Assembly: GCA_023388075.1 (NCBI GenBank) | Contig: JAEWGX010000049.1 | Location: 1-64,000 of the forward strand | Source: Pseudomonadota bacterium | GTDB lineage: Bacteria > Pseudomonadota > Gammaproteobacteria > Burkholderiales > Burkholderiaceae_E | Reading direction: 5' to 3' | DNA length: 64,000 nucleotides | Shown: one piece after another, positions 25,969 through 34,242 of the stretch | Position numbering within the stretch: the first letter of the stretch is position 1 | Layout of the letters: each line of letters starts with the position of its first letter | Notes under the pieces: generated by a model | Told to the model about the DNA's origin: nothing | The model's input: the letters and a program-made list of their open reading frames with translations, nothing else | Databases searched by the model: none | Position numbers and translations under genes: made by a program

Positions 25969-26841
25969 TCAACTCTGCATCCCCCACTTGCGCACGGTGT
26001 GCTCTTCCACCTTGCGGAAGATCAGCCCCTCCACCAGGAGCCCGATGATGATCACCGCGAACAACCCGCTGAACACGGCGGGGATGTCGAAGAGGTTCTT
26101 GCTCTCGTAGATGAACCAGCCGAGGCCGCCCCCGCCGGAGCTGGATCCGAACACGAGCTCGGCCGCGATCAGGGTGCGCCAGGCGAAAGCCCAGCCGATC
26201 TTGAGCCCGCTCACGATGCTCGGGAAGGCCGCGGGGATGAGGATGCGCGTCACGTAGCGCATGCCCCGGAGCCCGTAGTTGCGCCCGACCATGCGCAAGG
26301 TGTCGGAGACGGCGAGGAAGCCGGAGTGAGTGTTCAGCGCCACCGGCCAGAGCACCGCGTGGATCAGCACGAAGATCAGGCTCGGCGCGCCCAACCCGAA
26401 CCAGATCAGCGCGAGCGGCAGCAGCGCGATCGCCGGCAGCGGATTCAGCATCGCGGTGAGCGTCTCCAGCAGGTCGTTGCCCAGGCGCGTGGTCACCGCG
26501 AGGACGGTGAGCACGAGGGCGACCGCCAGGCCGGCAAAATAGCCTTGCAGCAGCACCTTCACCGACACCCATGCCTTGATCAGCATCTCCCCGGTCATGG
26601 TGCGCTCGATGAAGGTCTGCATCGTGGCCGTGAACGTGGGCAGGATCAGGTCGTTGTCCAGGTACACGGCATACGCCTGCCAGATCGCCGCAAGCAGCAG
26701 CAGGAGCACCATCTTGCGCAGCCAGGCCTGGCCGGTGATGCGCTCCCATGGGGTCAACGCCACCTGGACCACGCCGATGTCGTGCTCCTGCACCTGCGGG
26801 CGCATGTACTCGGGACGCTGCACGATCTCAGGCACGGACAT
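25969..26841 (-). CDS. NitT/TauT-type ABC importer permease (SsuC/TauC-like)
   Basis: 290 residues with about six membrane helices after a 40-residue cytosolic N-terminus. The coupling-helix EAA-like loop is visible in NYGLRGMRYVTRILIPAAFPSIVSGLKIG (about 195-223). LPAIALLPLALIWFGLG and the following helix are typical of the SsuC/TauC/NrtB family, which moves nitrate, sulfonates, taurine, riboflavin precursors or aromatic acids. The start overlaps the 3' end of the ATPase gene by 14 bases, and the ThDP enzyme gene follows after 82 bases, which links import to that enzyme. Confidence 0.93.
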   Translation of the reverse strand: MSVPEIVQRPEYMRPQVQEHDIGVVQVALTPWERITGQAWLRKMVLLLLLAAIWQAYAVYLDNDLILPTFTATMQTFIERTMTGEMLIKAWVSVKVLLQGYFAGLAVALVLTVLAVTTRLGNDLLETLTAMLNPLPAIALLPLALIWFGLGAPSLIFVLIHAVLWPVALNTHSGFLAVSDTLRMVGRNYGLRGMRYVTRILIPAAFPSIVSGLKIGWAFAWRTLIAAELVFGSSSGGGGLGWFIYESKNLFDIPAVFSGLFAVIIIGLLVEGLIFRKVEEHTVRKWGMQS

Positions 26842-27622
26842 CCTCCACGGACTCGACCCGATCCGCGAACAGCGCCCGGTGGATGCGCTCGGACAGGCGC
26901 TCGCCGGTGGCCGGGTCGGTCCGGTCTTCGCCGTCGCTGTTGAGCTCGCCCTTCACCTGGCCCGGGTGCGGCGACAGCAGCAGGATGCGGCTGCCGATGC
27001 GCACCGCCTCCGGGATCGAATGGGTGACGAACATGACGGTGAAGTGCGTGTCCTCCCAGAGCTGCAGCAGCTCGTCCTGCATCTTGCTGCGGGTGAGCGC
27101 ATCCAGGGCGGCGAAGGGCTCGTCCATCAGCAGGATGTCCGGCTCCATCGCCATGCCGCGGGCGATCGCGACCCGCTGCTTCATGCCCCCGGAGAGCATG
27201 TGCGGATAGGAATCCGCGAAGCGGGTCAGGTTGACCTTCTCGATGTAGGCCATCGCCCGCTCCTCGGCCTCCTTGCCGGACAACCTGCCCGACGACTCCA
27301 GCGCGAACATCACGTTGCGCTTGACCGTGCGCCAGGGCAGCAGCTGGTCGAACTCCTGGAAGACCATCACGCGGTCCGGCCCCGGTTGGGTGATGCGCCG
27401 GCCCTTGAGCGTGATCTCGCCCTCGACCGGCGCGAGATACCCGCCCACCGCCTTCAGGAGCGTGGACTTGCCGCAGCCGGAGGGCCCCAGGACCACGAAG
27501 CGGTCACCGCGGTGGACATCGAAGCCCACCCGGTAGGTCGCGGTGACCAGGTGCCGGCTGGTCTTGTACTGCAGCGTGACCCCCTTGACGTGGAGCAGGG
27601 GGGCTTCGGTGGCTGCGGCCAT
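26828..27622 (-). CDS. NitT/TauT-type ABC importer ATPase (SsuB/TauB-like)
   Basis: 264 residues. Walker A GPSGCGKST, Q-loop FQEFDQLLPWRTVKRNV, ABC signature LSGGMKQRVAIARG, Walker B ILLMDEPFAALDALTR and H-loop FVTHSIPEAV are all intact. The LLPWRTV segment after the Q-loop is characteristic of the TauB/SsuB subgroup. It energises uptake by the adjacent permease. The ATG at 27622 with GGAGGAG upstream is the start; the frame remains open upstream across the receptor gene but is not a fusion. The C-terminal extension GELNSDGEDRTDPATGERLSERI is slightly longer than usual. Confidence 0.94.
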   Translation of the reverse strand: MAAATEAPLLHVKGVTLQYKTSRHLVTATYRVGFDVHRGDRFVVLGPSGCGKSTLLKAVGGYLAPVEGEITLKGRRITQPGPDRVMVFQEFDQLLPWRTVKRNVMFALESSGRLSGKEAEERAMAYIEKVNLTRFADSYPHMLSGGMKQRVAIARGMAMEPDILLMDEPFAALDALTRSKMQDELLQLWEDTHFTVMFVTHSIPEAVRIGSRILLLSPHPGQVKGELNSDGEDRTDPATGERLSERIHRALFADRVESVEDVRA

Positions 27623-27651
27623 GTGTCTCCTCCGGTCGTCCGGTTCGCGGC

Positions 27652-28662
27652 TCAACTGCCTTCGAGATCGTGGATGTCGTCGAAGAACAGGTCCTTCCAG
27701 CTCGCGGGCTTGTTCTTCAGGGTTCCGACCTCGTGCATGAAGACGGCGAACGGCAGCACGCGCTGCGGCGCGACGGTGTACGTGATCTGCGGATCGGACA
27801 TCATCTTGTGGATCTTGTCCACCGACTCCTTGCCGCCACCCTGCTTCACGTACAGCTCCGCGGCACGCCGCTTGTCGGCGTTCACGAAGTCGGTCGCCTC
27901 CTTCAACGCATCCACCACCGCCTTGTACGTCTTCGGATTCTCCTCGCGGAACTTGCTCACCGCCCAGACCATCAGGAAGGTGTTGGGACCACCCATGACG
28001 TCGTAGGAGTTGAGCACCGTGTGGATCTTGGGATCCTCGAGCGCGTAGTACTGGAAGGGCGGCGAGGTGAACTGCGCCGTGATCTCGCCCTTGCCCGAGA
28101 GAAGGGCGGTCAGCCCTTCCGGATGCGGCAGGCGGACCATCAGCGGGTTGAGCTTGCGGTAGTTCTCCACCCCGAAGGCCTTGGCCGCCGCCATCTGCAG
28201 GTAGGTCGTCTGCACCGAGGAGCCCGCGCCGGCCATCGCGATGCGGTCCTTGTCCGTGAAGTCCTGGATCGTCTTCACGTCCGGATTGCGCGTCACCAGC
28301 AGGTTCGGCATCGACGACAGCGCGGCCACGCCCTTCACGTCCAGCTTGCCGCGGGTACGGTCCCACAGGATGAACGCCGGGCCGGTGCCGCCCGCGGCGA
28401 AGTGAAGGCCGCCCGCAAGGAGCGCGTCGTTGGCCGCCGCTCCGGCCCCGACCCGCGACCACGTGACCTTGGTCTTGTCGAGGCCGGCCTTCTGCAGGTG
28501 CTTCTCGACGAGCTTCTCCTGCTCCATGACGGTCAGCTGCATGTATCCGATGCCGAACTGGCTCACCAGCTTGACCTCGTCGACCTCCGCGTGCGCGGTC
28601 GCCGTGACGGCCACCGCGGTGATGCCGGCAGCCAGCAGCCGCAGGGTGTGTCTCCGTTCCAT
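27652..28662 (-). CDS. NitT/TauT-type ABC importer substrate-binding protein
   Basis: 336 residues. A signal peptide (about 1-25, with Arg-rich start and TAHA before the cut) precedes a two-lobed periplasmic-binding fold of the TauA/SsuA group: VKLVSQFGIGYMQLTVMEQEKLVEKHLQKAGL, WSRVGAGAAANDALLAGGLHFAAGGTGPAF and QYYALEDPKIHTVLNSYDVMGGPNTFLMVW. It captures the ligand and hands it to the permease encoded two genes downstream. The gene order is receptor-ATPase-permease. The ligand is unknown; taurine- or sulfonate-like compounds are suggested only by family and by the neighbouring ThDP enzyme. Confidence 0.91.
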   Translation of the reverse strand: MERRHTLRLLAAGITAVAVTATAHAEVDEVKLVSQFGIGYMQLTVMEQEKLVEKHLQKAGLDKTKVTWSRVGAGAAANDALLAGGLHFAAGGTGPAFILWDRTRGKLDVKGVAALSSMPNLLVTRNPDVKTIQDFTDKDRIAMAGAGSSVQTTYLQMAAAKAFGVENYRKLNPLMVRLPHPEGLTALLSGKGEITAQFTSPPFQYYALEDPKIHTVLNSYDVMGGPNTFLMVWAVSKFREENPKTYKAVVDALKEATDFVNADKRRAAELYVKQGGGKESVDKIHKMMSDPQITYTVAPQRVLPFAVFMHEVGTLKNKPASWKDLFFDDIHDLEGS

Positions 28663-28713
28663 CGTAGCGTCTCCTCGTGTCGTGTTGACCGGACTGTGAT
28701 GCCTGTCGTCACC

Positions 28714-30297
28714 TCATGGCCTGACTCCGTATCTCGCCTTGGGTCCGACAGTGGTGCGCAACCGCGCCTGTGCCGCGTCGATGAAGCGGCACAGGTACGG
28801 ACGCGTCTCCCTCGGGTCGATGATCTCCTCGACGCCGAATGCCTCGGCCGTGCGAAAGGGCGATGCGAGCGCCCGCAGCTCGGCCTCGATCTCCTGCTCC
28901 CGCGCGCGCGGATCGGCCGCCTGGGCGATCTCGCGCCGGAAGGCGGCGGCGACGCCGCCCTCCACCGGCAGCGACCCCCACTCCGCCGACGGCCAGGCGA
29001 TCTTCAGCTCCAGGCCGTTCTTGTCGGTCGCCCCCATGCCGGCCATCCCGTAGCACTTGCGGATCACAACGGTATACATCGGGACGCTTGCCTGCAAGCC
29101 GACATAGACGCTGCGCATCCCCTCGCGCAGCGTGGCCGCGGCCTCCGCGTCCTTGCCCACCATGAAGCCGGGGACGTCCACGAAGAAGATCAGCGGGATG
29201 TGGAAGGTGTCGCAGAGCTCGATGAAGTGGGTCTGCTTGCGGGCCGCCCTCACGTCCATCGCGCCGCCGTACACGGACGGGTTGTTGGCGACGATGCCCA
29301 CCACCTTCCCGTTCATCCGCGCGAGGCAGGTGATCACCGCGCGTCCGAACGACGGCTGGATCTCGAAGACGGAGCCGCGATCCGCCACCAGCGCGACCAG
29401 CCGCTTCATGTCGTACGGCCGGCGCCGGTTCCGCGGCACGATGTCGGCGAGCGCATCCTCGCAGCGATCGGGGGGATCGTCGCTCGCGACCGAGGGCGGC
29501 AGCTCCCAGACGTTGGCCGGCATGTAGGACAGGTAGCGGCGGATCAGCTCGAGGCAGGCCGCTTCGCTCTCCGCCACGTTGTCGATGGTCCCGGCGACGT
29601 CCACCGCGAGCTGGTGCCCGCCGAGCTCTTCCTTGGTGAGGCGCTGTCCGAGCGAACGCTCCACGACCGGCGGGCCGGCCGCGAAGACCTGGCTGCTCCC
29701 GCGCACCATCACCGACCAGTGCGACAGGATGGCGCGACCGGCGGGCCCACCGGCCGCGGTGCCCATCACCGCGCAGACCACGGGCACCTCGCCCATCAGC
29801 TGCACCGAGCGCTCGAAGCCGTGGACGCCCGGGAAGATCGAGTGCCCGCGCCGCTGGATGGACGTCACGCTGCCGCCCGCGCCGTCGATCAGGTTGACCA
29901 GCGGAATGCGGTACTGGTGCGCCAGGTCCTCGACGAAGCCGCCCTGCCCACCCTTCTTGCGGTCACCGCTCCAACTTGTGCCGCCGCGAACGGTGAAGTC
30001 CTCGCCCCCGATCGCCACCGGGCGGCCGTCGATGCGCGCGAGGCCCATCACGTACGGCGCAGGCGTGACGCCGACCAGGTTCGCGCCCTCGTAGCGACCC
30101 TGCCCCGTGAGGCGGCCCACCTCCTGGAAGGAATCGGCATCCGCCAGGCCGGCGATTCGCTCGCGGATGGTGAGGCGCCCCTGCTCGTGATGGCGCCGCA
30201 CGGCCTCCTCGCCACCGAGGCGATCGGCGTGATCGCGGCGCAGCGCGAGCTCGTCGAGCTCCGCCTGCCACTCCCGAGGGCTGCCGGACTCGGCCAC
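28714..30297 (-). CDS. Biotin-dependent acyl-CoA carboxylase, carboxyltransferase subunit (first of two)
   Basis: 527 residues, the size of PccB/MmdA-type subunits. N-terminal half: GQGRYEGANLVGVTPAPYVMGLARIDGRPV, VNLIDGAGGSVTS and VMGTAAGGPAGRAILSHWSVMV; C-terminal half: ARMNGKVVGIVANNPSVYGGAMDVRAARKQTHFIELCDTFHIPLIFFVDVPGFMVG, the classic crotonase-fold carboxyltransferase core with two oxyanion holes. It transfers the carboxyl group between carboxybiotin and an acyl-CoA. The start is GTG, six bases after the stop of the biotin-carrier gene, with AAGGGG upstream. The SDR-K-KGG loop (SWSGDRKKGGQGG) is a distinctive insertion in the substrate region. No biotin carboxylase is encoded nearby. 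The acyl-CoA is unknown. Confidence 0.9.
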   Translation of the reverse strand: MAESGSPREWQAELDELALRRDHADRLGGEEAVRRHHEQGRLTIRERIAGLADADSFQEVGRLTGQGRYEGANLVGVTPAPYVMGLARIDGRPVAIGGEDFTVRGGTSWSGDRKKGGQGGFVEDLAHQYRIPLVNLIDGAGGSVTSIQRRGHSIFPGVHGFERSVQLMGEVPVVCAVMGTAAGGPAGRAILSHWSVMVRGSSQVFAAGPPVVERSLGQRLTKEELGGHQLAVDVAGTIDNVAESEAACLELIRRYLSYMPANVWELPPSVASDDPPDRCEDALADIVPRNRRRPYDMKRLVALVADRGSVFEIQPSFGRAVITCLARMNGKVVGIVANNPSVYGGAMDVRAARKQTHFIELCDTFHIPLIFFVDVPGFMVGKDAEAAATLREGMRSVYVGLQASVPMYTVVIRKCYGMAGMGATDKNGLELKIAWPSAEWGSLPVEGGVAAAFRREIAQAADPRAREQEIEAELRALASPFRTAEAFGVEEIIDPRETRPYLCRFIDAAQARLRTTVGPKARYGVRP

Positions 30298-30303
30298 TGC
30301 GCC

Positions 30304-30534
30304 TTACCCCTTGGTCGCCTGGAGCACGGCCACGACCTCGCCCTCGGCCACGGCGACGCCTTCGGCGACGCGGAACTCGAGCACGGTGCCACCATCCTCG
30401 ACGACCACCGGAATCTCCATCTTCATCGATTCGATGATCATCAGCGTATCGCCGGGGCCGACCTGCTGGCCAACCTCCGTGGTGATCTTCCAGACCGATC
30501 CGGTCACCTCAGAGCGCGCTTCATACGTTGCCAA
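30304..30534 (-). CDS. Biotin carboxyl carrier protein (biotinyl/lipoyl domain)
   Basis: 76 residues, a free-standing biotinyl domain with almost no linker. The biotinylation motif ESMKME places the modified lysine at Lys38. The flanking GDTLMII and VAEGEVVAVL strands complete the fold. It shuttles carboxyl groups between active sites. The start is TTG at 30534, with GAGGAG nine bases upstream; no in-frame ATG precedes it. It sits between two different carboxyltransferase genes (26 bases after one, 6 bases before the other) and presumably serves both. Confidence 0.9.
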   Translation of the reverse strand: MATYEARSEVTGSVWKITTEVGQQVGPGDTLMIIESMKMEIPVVVEDGGTVLEFRVAEGVAVAEGEVVAVLQATKG

Positions 30535-30559
30535 TTGATGTCTCCTCTACGGGGCGAGG

Positions 30560-32128
30560 TCAGAAACTGGTGGGCCATGCGCTCATCAGGTGCCGACCGA
30601 CGCCATTGGTCATGCGCGAGCGGTGCACCTGGAGCATCCGGATCAGGTAGTCGCGCGTATCCTGGGGGCGGATCACGGACTGCACCGCGCCGATCGCGGC
30701 GATGTCCCAGACCTCGCTGCCCCGGCTCATCGCCTGGAACGCCTCCTCGAAGCCCGGCTCGCCGGGGCCGAGCCCATGCACCACCTTGACCGCGAACTGG
30801 GGGTCCATGAAGCTGATCTCGGCGGTTGGCCAGGCGGCCATCTCGTCGGAGTTGCGGCCGCCGCCCATGTTGAGATAGGCCTGGCCGTAGCTCTTGCGCA
30901 GCACGATCGACAGCTTGGGCACGGTCACCAGCGCGAGCGCGTTCATGAAGTTCATGATCTTGCCCGGCGCGCGCTTGCGCTCGGCGTCGGTGCCGATCGC
31001 GAACCCTGGAGTGTCCACCAGCATCACGATCGGAATGTTGAAGGAGTCGCACAGGACCAGGAAGCTCGTGATCTTCTCGCAGGCATCGGTGTCGAGCGCG
31101 CCCCCCTTCACCAGCGGATTGGTCGCGACGACGCCGACGGTGTGGCCCGCCAGCCGCGCCAGGCCGGTGACCGCGACCTTGCCGAAGCGCGCCTTGAGCT
31201 CGAAGAAGCTGTCGCGGTCGACGACCGCCCGCACGATGCGCCGCATGTCGTAGACCCGCGTGCGGCTCTCGGGCAGCAGGGAGAGGATGTCCGGCATCTC
31301 GTCGCCGGAGCCCGCCGGCACCGGCCGCACCGGCGGCGCTTCGGCCTGGTGCGACGGCAGGTAATCGAGGAAGCGGCGCAGGAGGTCGAGCGCCTCCTCG
31401 TCGGTATCCGCGACCGCGTCCGCGAGTCCGGTGACCTCCGCGTGCAGGCGCCAGCCGCCGAGCTCCTCCGGATCCACCTTCTCGCCCATGGCGAGCGATG
31501 CCAGCAACGGGCTCGAGACCGCCAGCACGGAGCCCTTGCGGATCACGCTGAAATCCGAAAGCGCCGCGTACCAGGACGAGGAGCCGTACGAGAAGCCGAG
31601 CGTCGCGGAAACCCACGGCGTCTCCCGCAGGCGCTGGTACTGGCTGCCGTCGTTGCCCAGGAGGCTTCCCATCCCGCGGGAGCCCATCGTGTCCGGCATG
31701 CGGGCGCCCGAGGATTCGCCAAGGAAGACCAGCGGCAGCCCGCGCTGGGTCGCCACCCGCTTCATGTGCGCGATCTTGCGCCCGTTGGTCGCCGCGCTGG
31801 ATGCGCCCATCACCGTGAAGTCGTTGACCACCAGCGCGGCCTCGCGGCCCGCGATCCGCGCGAACCCCGCGATCTTGCCGTCGGCCGGGGAACGCTCCTG
31901 GTCGGCCGGATTGGCCGACGTGCCGAAGAGGCCCGATTCGATGAAGGACCCCGGATCGCAGAGGTAGTCGATCCGCTGACGGGCGTCCAGCCAGCCCGCC
32001 TGCCGGCGGCGCGCGAGCTTCTCGGGGCTGCCCATCGCCAGCGCGCGGGCCAGCCGTCGCTCGTACTCGCGCATGACCGCCTCGTGGTGCGACGCGGGTG
32101 GACGGTCCATGGAAGACTCGCCAGTCAT
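30560..32128 (-). CDS. Biotin-dependent acyl-CoA carboxylase, carboxyltransferase subunit (second of two)
   Basis: 522 residues, clearly a different paralogue from the one at 28714. N-terminal half: DGKIAGFARIAGREAALVVNDFTVMGASSAATNGRKIAHMKRVA, then LVFLGESSGARMPDTMG, the acyl-CoA oxyanion segment. C-terminal half: ARLAGHTVGVVATNPLVKGGALDTDACEKITSFLVLCDSFNIPIVMLVDTPGFAIG. Both halves of the carboxyltransferase domain are intact. It overlaps the CoA-transferase gene by 4 bases (ATGA). Two carboxyltransferases with one carrier and no biotin carboxylase is unusual: either the biotin carboxylase is encoded elsewhere or the pair works as a transcarboxylase. Confidence 0.9.
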   Translation of the reverse strand: MTGESSMDRPPASHHEAVMREYERRLARALAMGSPEKLARRRQAGWLDARQRIDYLCDPGSFIESGLFGTSANPADQERSPADGKIAGFARIAGREAALVVNDFTVMGASSAATNGRKIAHMKRVATQRGLPLVFLGESSGARMPDTMGSRGMGSLLGNDGSQYQRLRETPWVSATLGFSYGSSSWYAALSDFSVIRKGSVLAVSSPLLASLAMGEKVDPEELGGWRLHAEVTGLADAVADTDEEALDLLRRFLDYLPSHQAEAPPVRPVPAGSGDEMPDILSLLPESRTRVYDMRRIVRAVVDRDSFFELKARFGKVAVTGLARLAGHTVGVVATNPLVKGGALDTDACEKITSFLVLCDSFNIPIVMLVDTPGFAIGTDAERKRAPGKIMNFMNALALVTVPKLSIVLRKSYGQAYLNMGGGRNSDEMAAWPTAEISFMDPQFAVKVVHGLGPGEPGFEEAFQAMSRGSEVWDIAAIGAVQSVIRPQDTRDYLIRMLQVHRSRMTNGVGRHLMSAWPTSF

Positions 32129-33384
32129 GATTCGCAGCGGATCGCCCCGGCGGCGGCCAGCTCGTCGATGCGCGCATCCGGCATGCCGAGCAGGCTGCGG
32201 AGCACCCGCCGGGTGTCCTGGCCGGTACGGCGGCCACTGTGCCGCACCCGGCCGGGTGTGTCGGACAACCGTGGGACCACGGCGGCCATCGCGACGCTGC
32301 CCAGCTCGTCATCCTCCGCGCTCACGATCGAGCCGCGCGCCCTGTAGTGCGGGTCGCCGAAGATGTCGGCGATCGTGTAGATCCGGGTGGCAGGCACCCC
32401 GGCTTCCACCAGGCGGCGCTCCAGCGTCTCGAGCGGCAGGCCGGCCGTCCAGCGCGCGATGATGTCGTCGATCTCCTCGTGGTTCTCGGAGCGGGCGATC
32501 GCCGTGGCGAAGCGCGGGTCCGCGCCGAGCGCCTCCTGCCCCATGGCGGCCAGCAGTCGGCGGAAGATCGGATCCGCCATCGCGGTGATGTGTATGAACT
32601 GGCCGTCGCCGGTCGGATAGAGATTGTTGGGCGTGCTCTCCGGCAGCCGCGAGCCGGAGCGCCCGGCCACGTGGCCGGTCTTCTCGTACGCGGCGATCCA
32701 CGGCTCCATGAAGCTGAAGGCGCACTCGTAGAGCGCGGCGTCGATGCACTGGCCGCGGCCCGTCTTCTCGCGCGCGAGCAGCGCGAGGGTCGCCCCGAAC
32801 GCCCCGTAGAGGCCGGTGATGTAGTCCGTCATCGACACCGCGATCCGGGACGGGGCCCGGTCCGGGTCCCCGGTCAGATGGCGCAGCCCGCTGACCGCTT
32901 CGCTGATCACGCCATAGCCCGCCCGCTGGCTGTAGGGGCCATCCTGCCCGAAGCCGCTGATGCGGACCATCACCAGGCCCGGATTGCGCTCGGCGAGCGC
33001 CGCGTACCCGAGGCCCCATCGCTCGAGCCCCCCGGGGCGGAAGTTCTCCACCACCACGTCGCACCGCGCCGCAAGGTCCGCGACGATCGCCTGGCCCTGC
33101 GGATGCCGGAGGTCGACCGAGATGAGGCCCTTGTTGCGGAAGATGCTGGCGGCATACAGCGACTTTCCGTGAAAGCGCTTGCCCATGGTGCGTACCGGAT
33201 CGCCGTCGGCCGGTTCCACCTTGATCACTTCCGCGCCGAAATCGGCCAGCAGGCGCCCGCAGAACGGGCCCGCCACGGTGGAACCCATCTCCAGCACCCT
33301 GTAGCCGCGCAGCGGTCCGTCTCCCGGTCCGTCCTCTCCCGGGCGGGTCGTTCGCGGCTGCTGCAGGTCTTCGGCTGTGGCCAT
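32125..33384 (-). CDS. CaiB/BaiF (class III) CoA-transferase
   Basis: 419 residues. Family landmarks: LRGYRVLEMGSTVAGPFCGRLLADFGAEVIKVEPADGDPVR at the N-terminus, KGLISVDLRHPQGQAIVADLAARCDVVVENFRPGGLERWGLGYAAL, then ISGFGQDGPYSQRAGYG and the catalytic Asp in SMTDYITGLYGAFG. Class III enzymes move CoA between a thioester and a free carboxylate through an aspartyl-CoA thioester. In this operon it is the likely entry step that makes the acyl-CoA used by the two carboxyltransferases. It overlaps the next gene by 4 bases and follows the GntR gene by 18 bases. Confidence 0.93.
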   Translation of the reverse strand: MATAEDLQQPRTTRPGEDGPGDGPLRGYRVLEMGSTVAGPFCGRLLADFGAEVIKVEPADGDPVRTMGKRFHGKSLYAASIFRNKGLISVDLRHPQGQAIVADLAARCDVVVENFRPGGLERWGLGYAALAERNPGLVMVRISGFGQDGPYSQRAGYGVISEAVSGLRHLTGDPDRAPSRIAVSMTDYITGLYGAFGATLALLAREKTGRGQCIDAALYECAFSFMEPWIAAYEKTGHVAGRSGSRLPESTPNNLYPTGDGQFIHITAMADPIFRRLLAAMGQEALGADPRFATAIARSENHEEIDDIIARWTAGLPLETLERRLVEAGVPATRIYTIADIFGDPHYRARGSIVSAEDDELGSVAMAAVVPRLSDTPGRVRHSGRRTGQDTRRVLRSLLGMPDARIDELAAAGAIRCES

Positions 33385-33402
33385 CGTGTCTGACTCTTCC
33401 GA

Positions 33403-34188
33403 TCAGAGGATGTAGCTTTGGTACCGGTTCAGGTACTCGCAAGCGCTTCGCATGTTCGCGCGCCGAAGCTCCTCGGCAGCCCGGGCGTCCCCGGCGCGCA
33501 TCGCCCGGAGCACGGCGAGATGCTCCGAAAGACCCGTCCTGGCCCGTCCGGGCAGGATGATGATCCGGCGGATGAGCACCTGGGTCTTCTCGTAGATGCT
33601 GTCCAGCATCTGCGCCAGCACGGCGTTGTCCGCCGCCTCCATCGCCCGGCGCCGAAAGCGCTCGTAGCCGGCGATGAACGCGTCGAAGTCGCTTGCCTCC
33701 ACGAAGGCCGTCATCGGTCCCTCGAAGAGCTCGAGCAGCTCCTGCCAGGTCTCCGGCGGGCTGTTCTCCGTGGCCAGGCGCACGCACAGCCCTTCGAGCA
33801 CCTCGCGCACGTGATAGATGTGAAAGACCTGCGCGATGTCGAGCCGGGTGACGATGGCGCCGCGATTGGGGATCCGCTCGATGAGCCCGCGCTGCTCCAG
33901 CGCCGAGAACGCTTCGCGCACCTGGGTGCGGGGCACGCCGAACTCGAGCGCGACCTCGTGCTCGCGAAGCTTCGACGCGGGCGGAATCTGCTGGCGGGCT
34001 ATCCGTTCCCGCAGGGTATCGAGCAGGCTCGGCGCGTCGGCGCCCCGTCCCCGCGGCCTTCGCCGGCCGACGGCCTCTTCGTCCTTCGGAGCGGAGACCG
34101 ATCGCAGCCGCGCACTGTTTTCTTCTCCATCCCGCGCGGCGCGCGGCATGGCGCGGCCCGTGGAACGCCGCTTCGTCGTCTCCGCCAT
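33403..34188 (-). CDS. GntR-family transcriptional regulator (FadR/FCD subgroup)
   Basis: 261 residues. A disordered, basic N-terminal extension of about 50 residues precedes the winged helix (about 53-118; LREHEVALEFGVPRTQVREAFSALEQRGLIERIPNRGAIV). The C-terminal FCD-type helical bundle (about 125-255) carries the effector site, with histidines such as IYHVREVLE and LSEHLAVLRAM that often bind a metal. It heads the same-strand run to 22555 and is probably its ligand-responsive regulator. Two TTGT-N2-ACAA sites on its own promoter suggest autoregulation. The -10 element ends six bases before the ATG, so the mRNA may be leaderless, or the true start is the internal ATG at 34149. Confidence 0.92.
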   Translation of the reverse strand: MAETTKRRSTGRAMPRAARDGEENSARLRSVSAPKDEEAVGRRRPRGRGADAPSLLDTLRERIARQQIPPASKLREHEVALEFGVPRTQVREAFSALEQRGLIERIPNRGAIVTRLDIAQVFHIYHVREVLEGLCVRLATENSPPETWQELLELFEGPMTAFVEASDFDAFIAGYERFRRRAMEAADNAVLAQMLDSIYEKTQVLIRRIIILPGRARTGLSEHLAVLRAMRAGDARAAEELRRANMRSACEYLNRYQSYIL

Positions 34189-34194
34189 GCCCGG

Positions 34195-34240
34195 ACTCTA
34201 CGAGTCTGCCAACAGTTTTGTCAACAAACTTGTAGACAAG
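34195..34240 (-). promoter_or_regulatory. GntR promoter with two tandem TTGT-N2-ACAA operators
   Basis: On the minus strand TTGACA (34219-34224) and TAGAGT (34195-34200) with an 18-base spacer form a good sigma-70 promoter. TTGT-CA-ACAA (34218-34227) covers the -35 and TTGT-AG-ACAA (34230-34239, inside the 12-base palindrome CTTGTAGACAAG) lies just upstream; the centres are 12 bases apart. TTGT-N2-ACAA is typical of FCD-type GntR proteins, so repression of the operon by its first gene product is likely. Confidence 0.65.
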
Positions 34241-34242
34241 AC

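Noticed and set aside
26828..28462. Apparent fusion of an upstream region to the ABC ATPase
   Set aside because: The extra N-terminal part is an off-frame reading of the receptor gene; the ATG at 27622 with its Shine-Dalgarno is the real start.
27670..30789. 1039-codon open frame on the plus strand
   Set aside because: It is antisense to the ABC receptor and carboxylase genes, which have intact motifs; the predicted product is His/Arg-rich and unlike any family.
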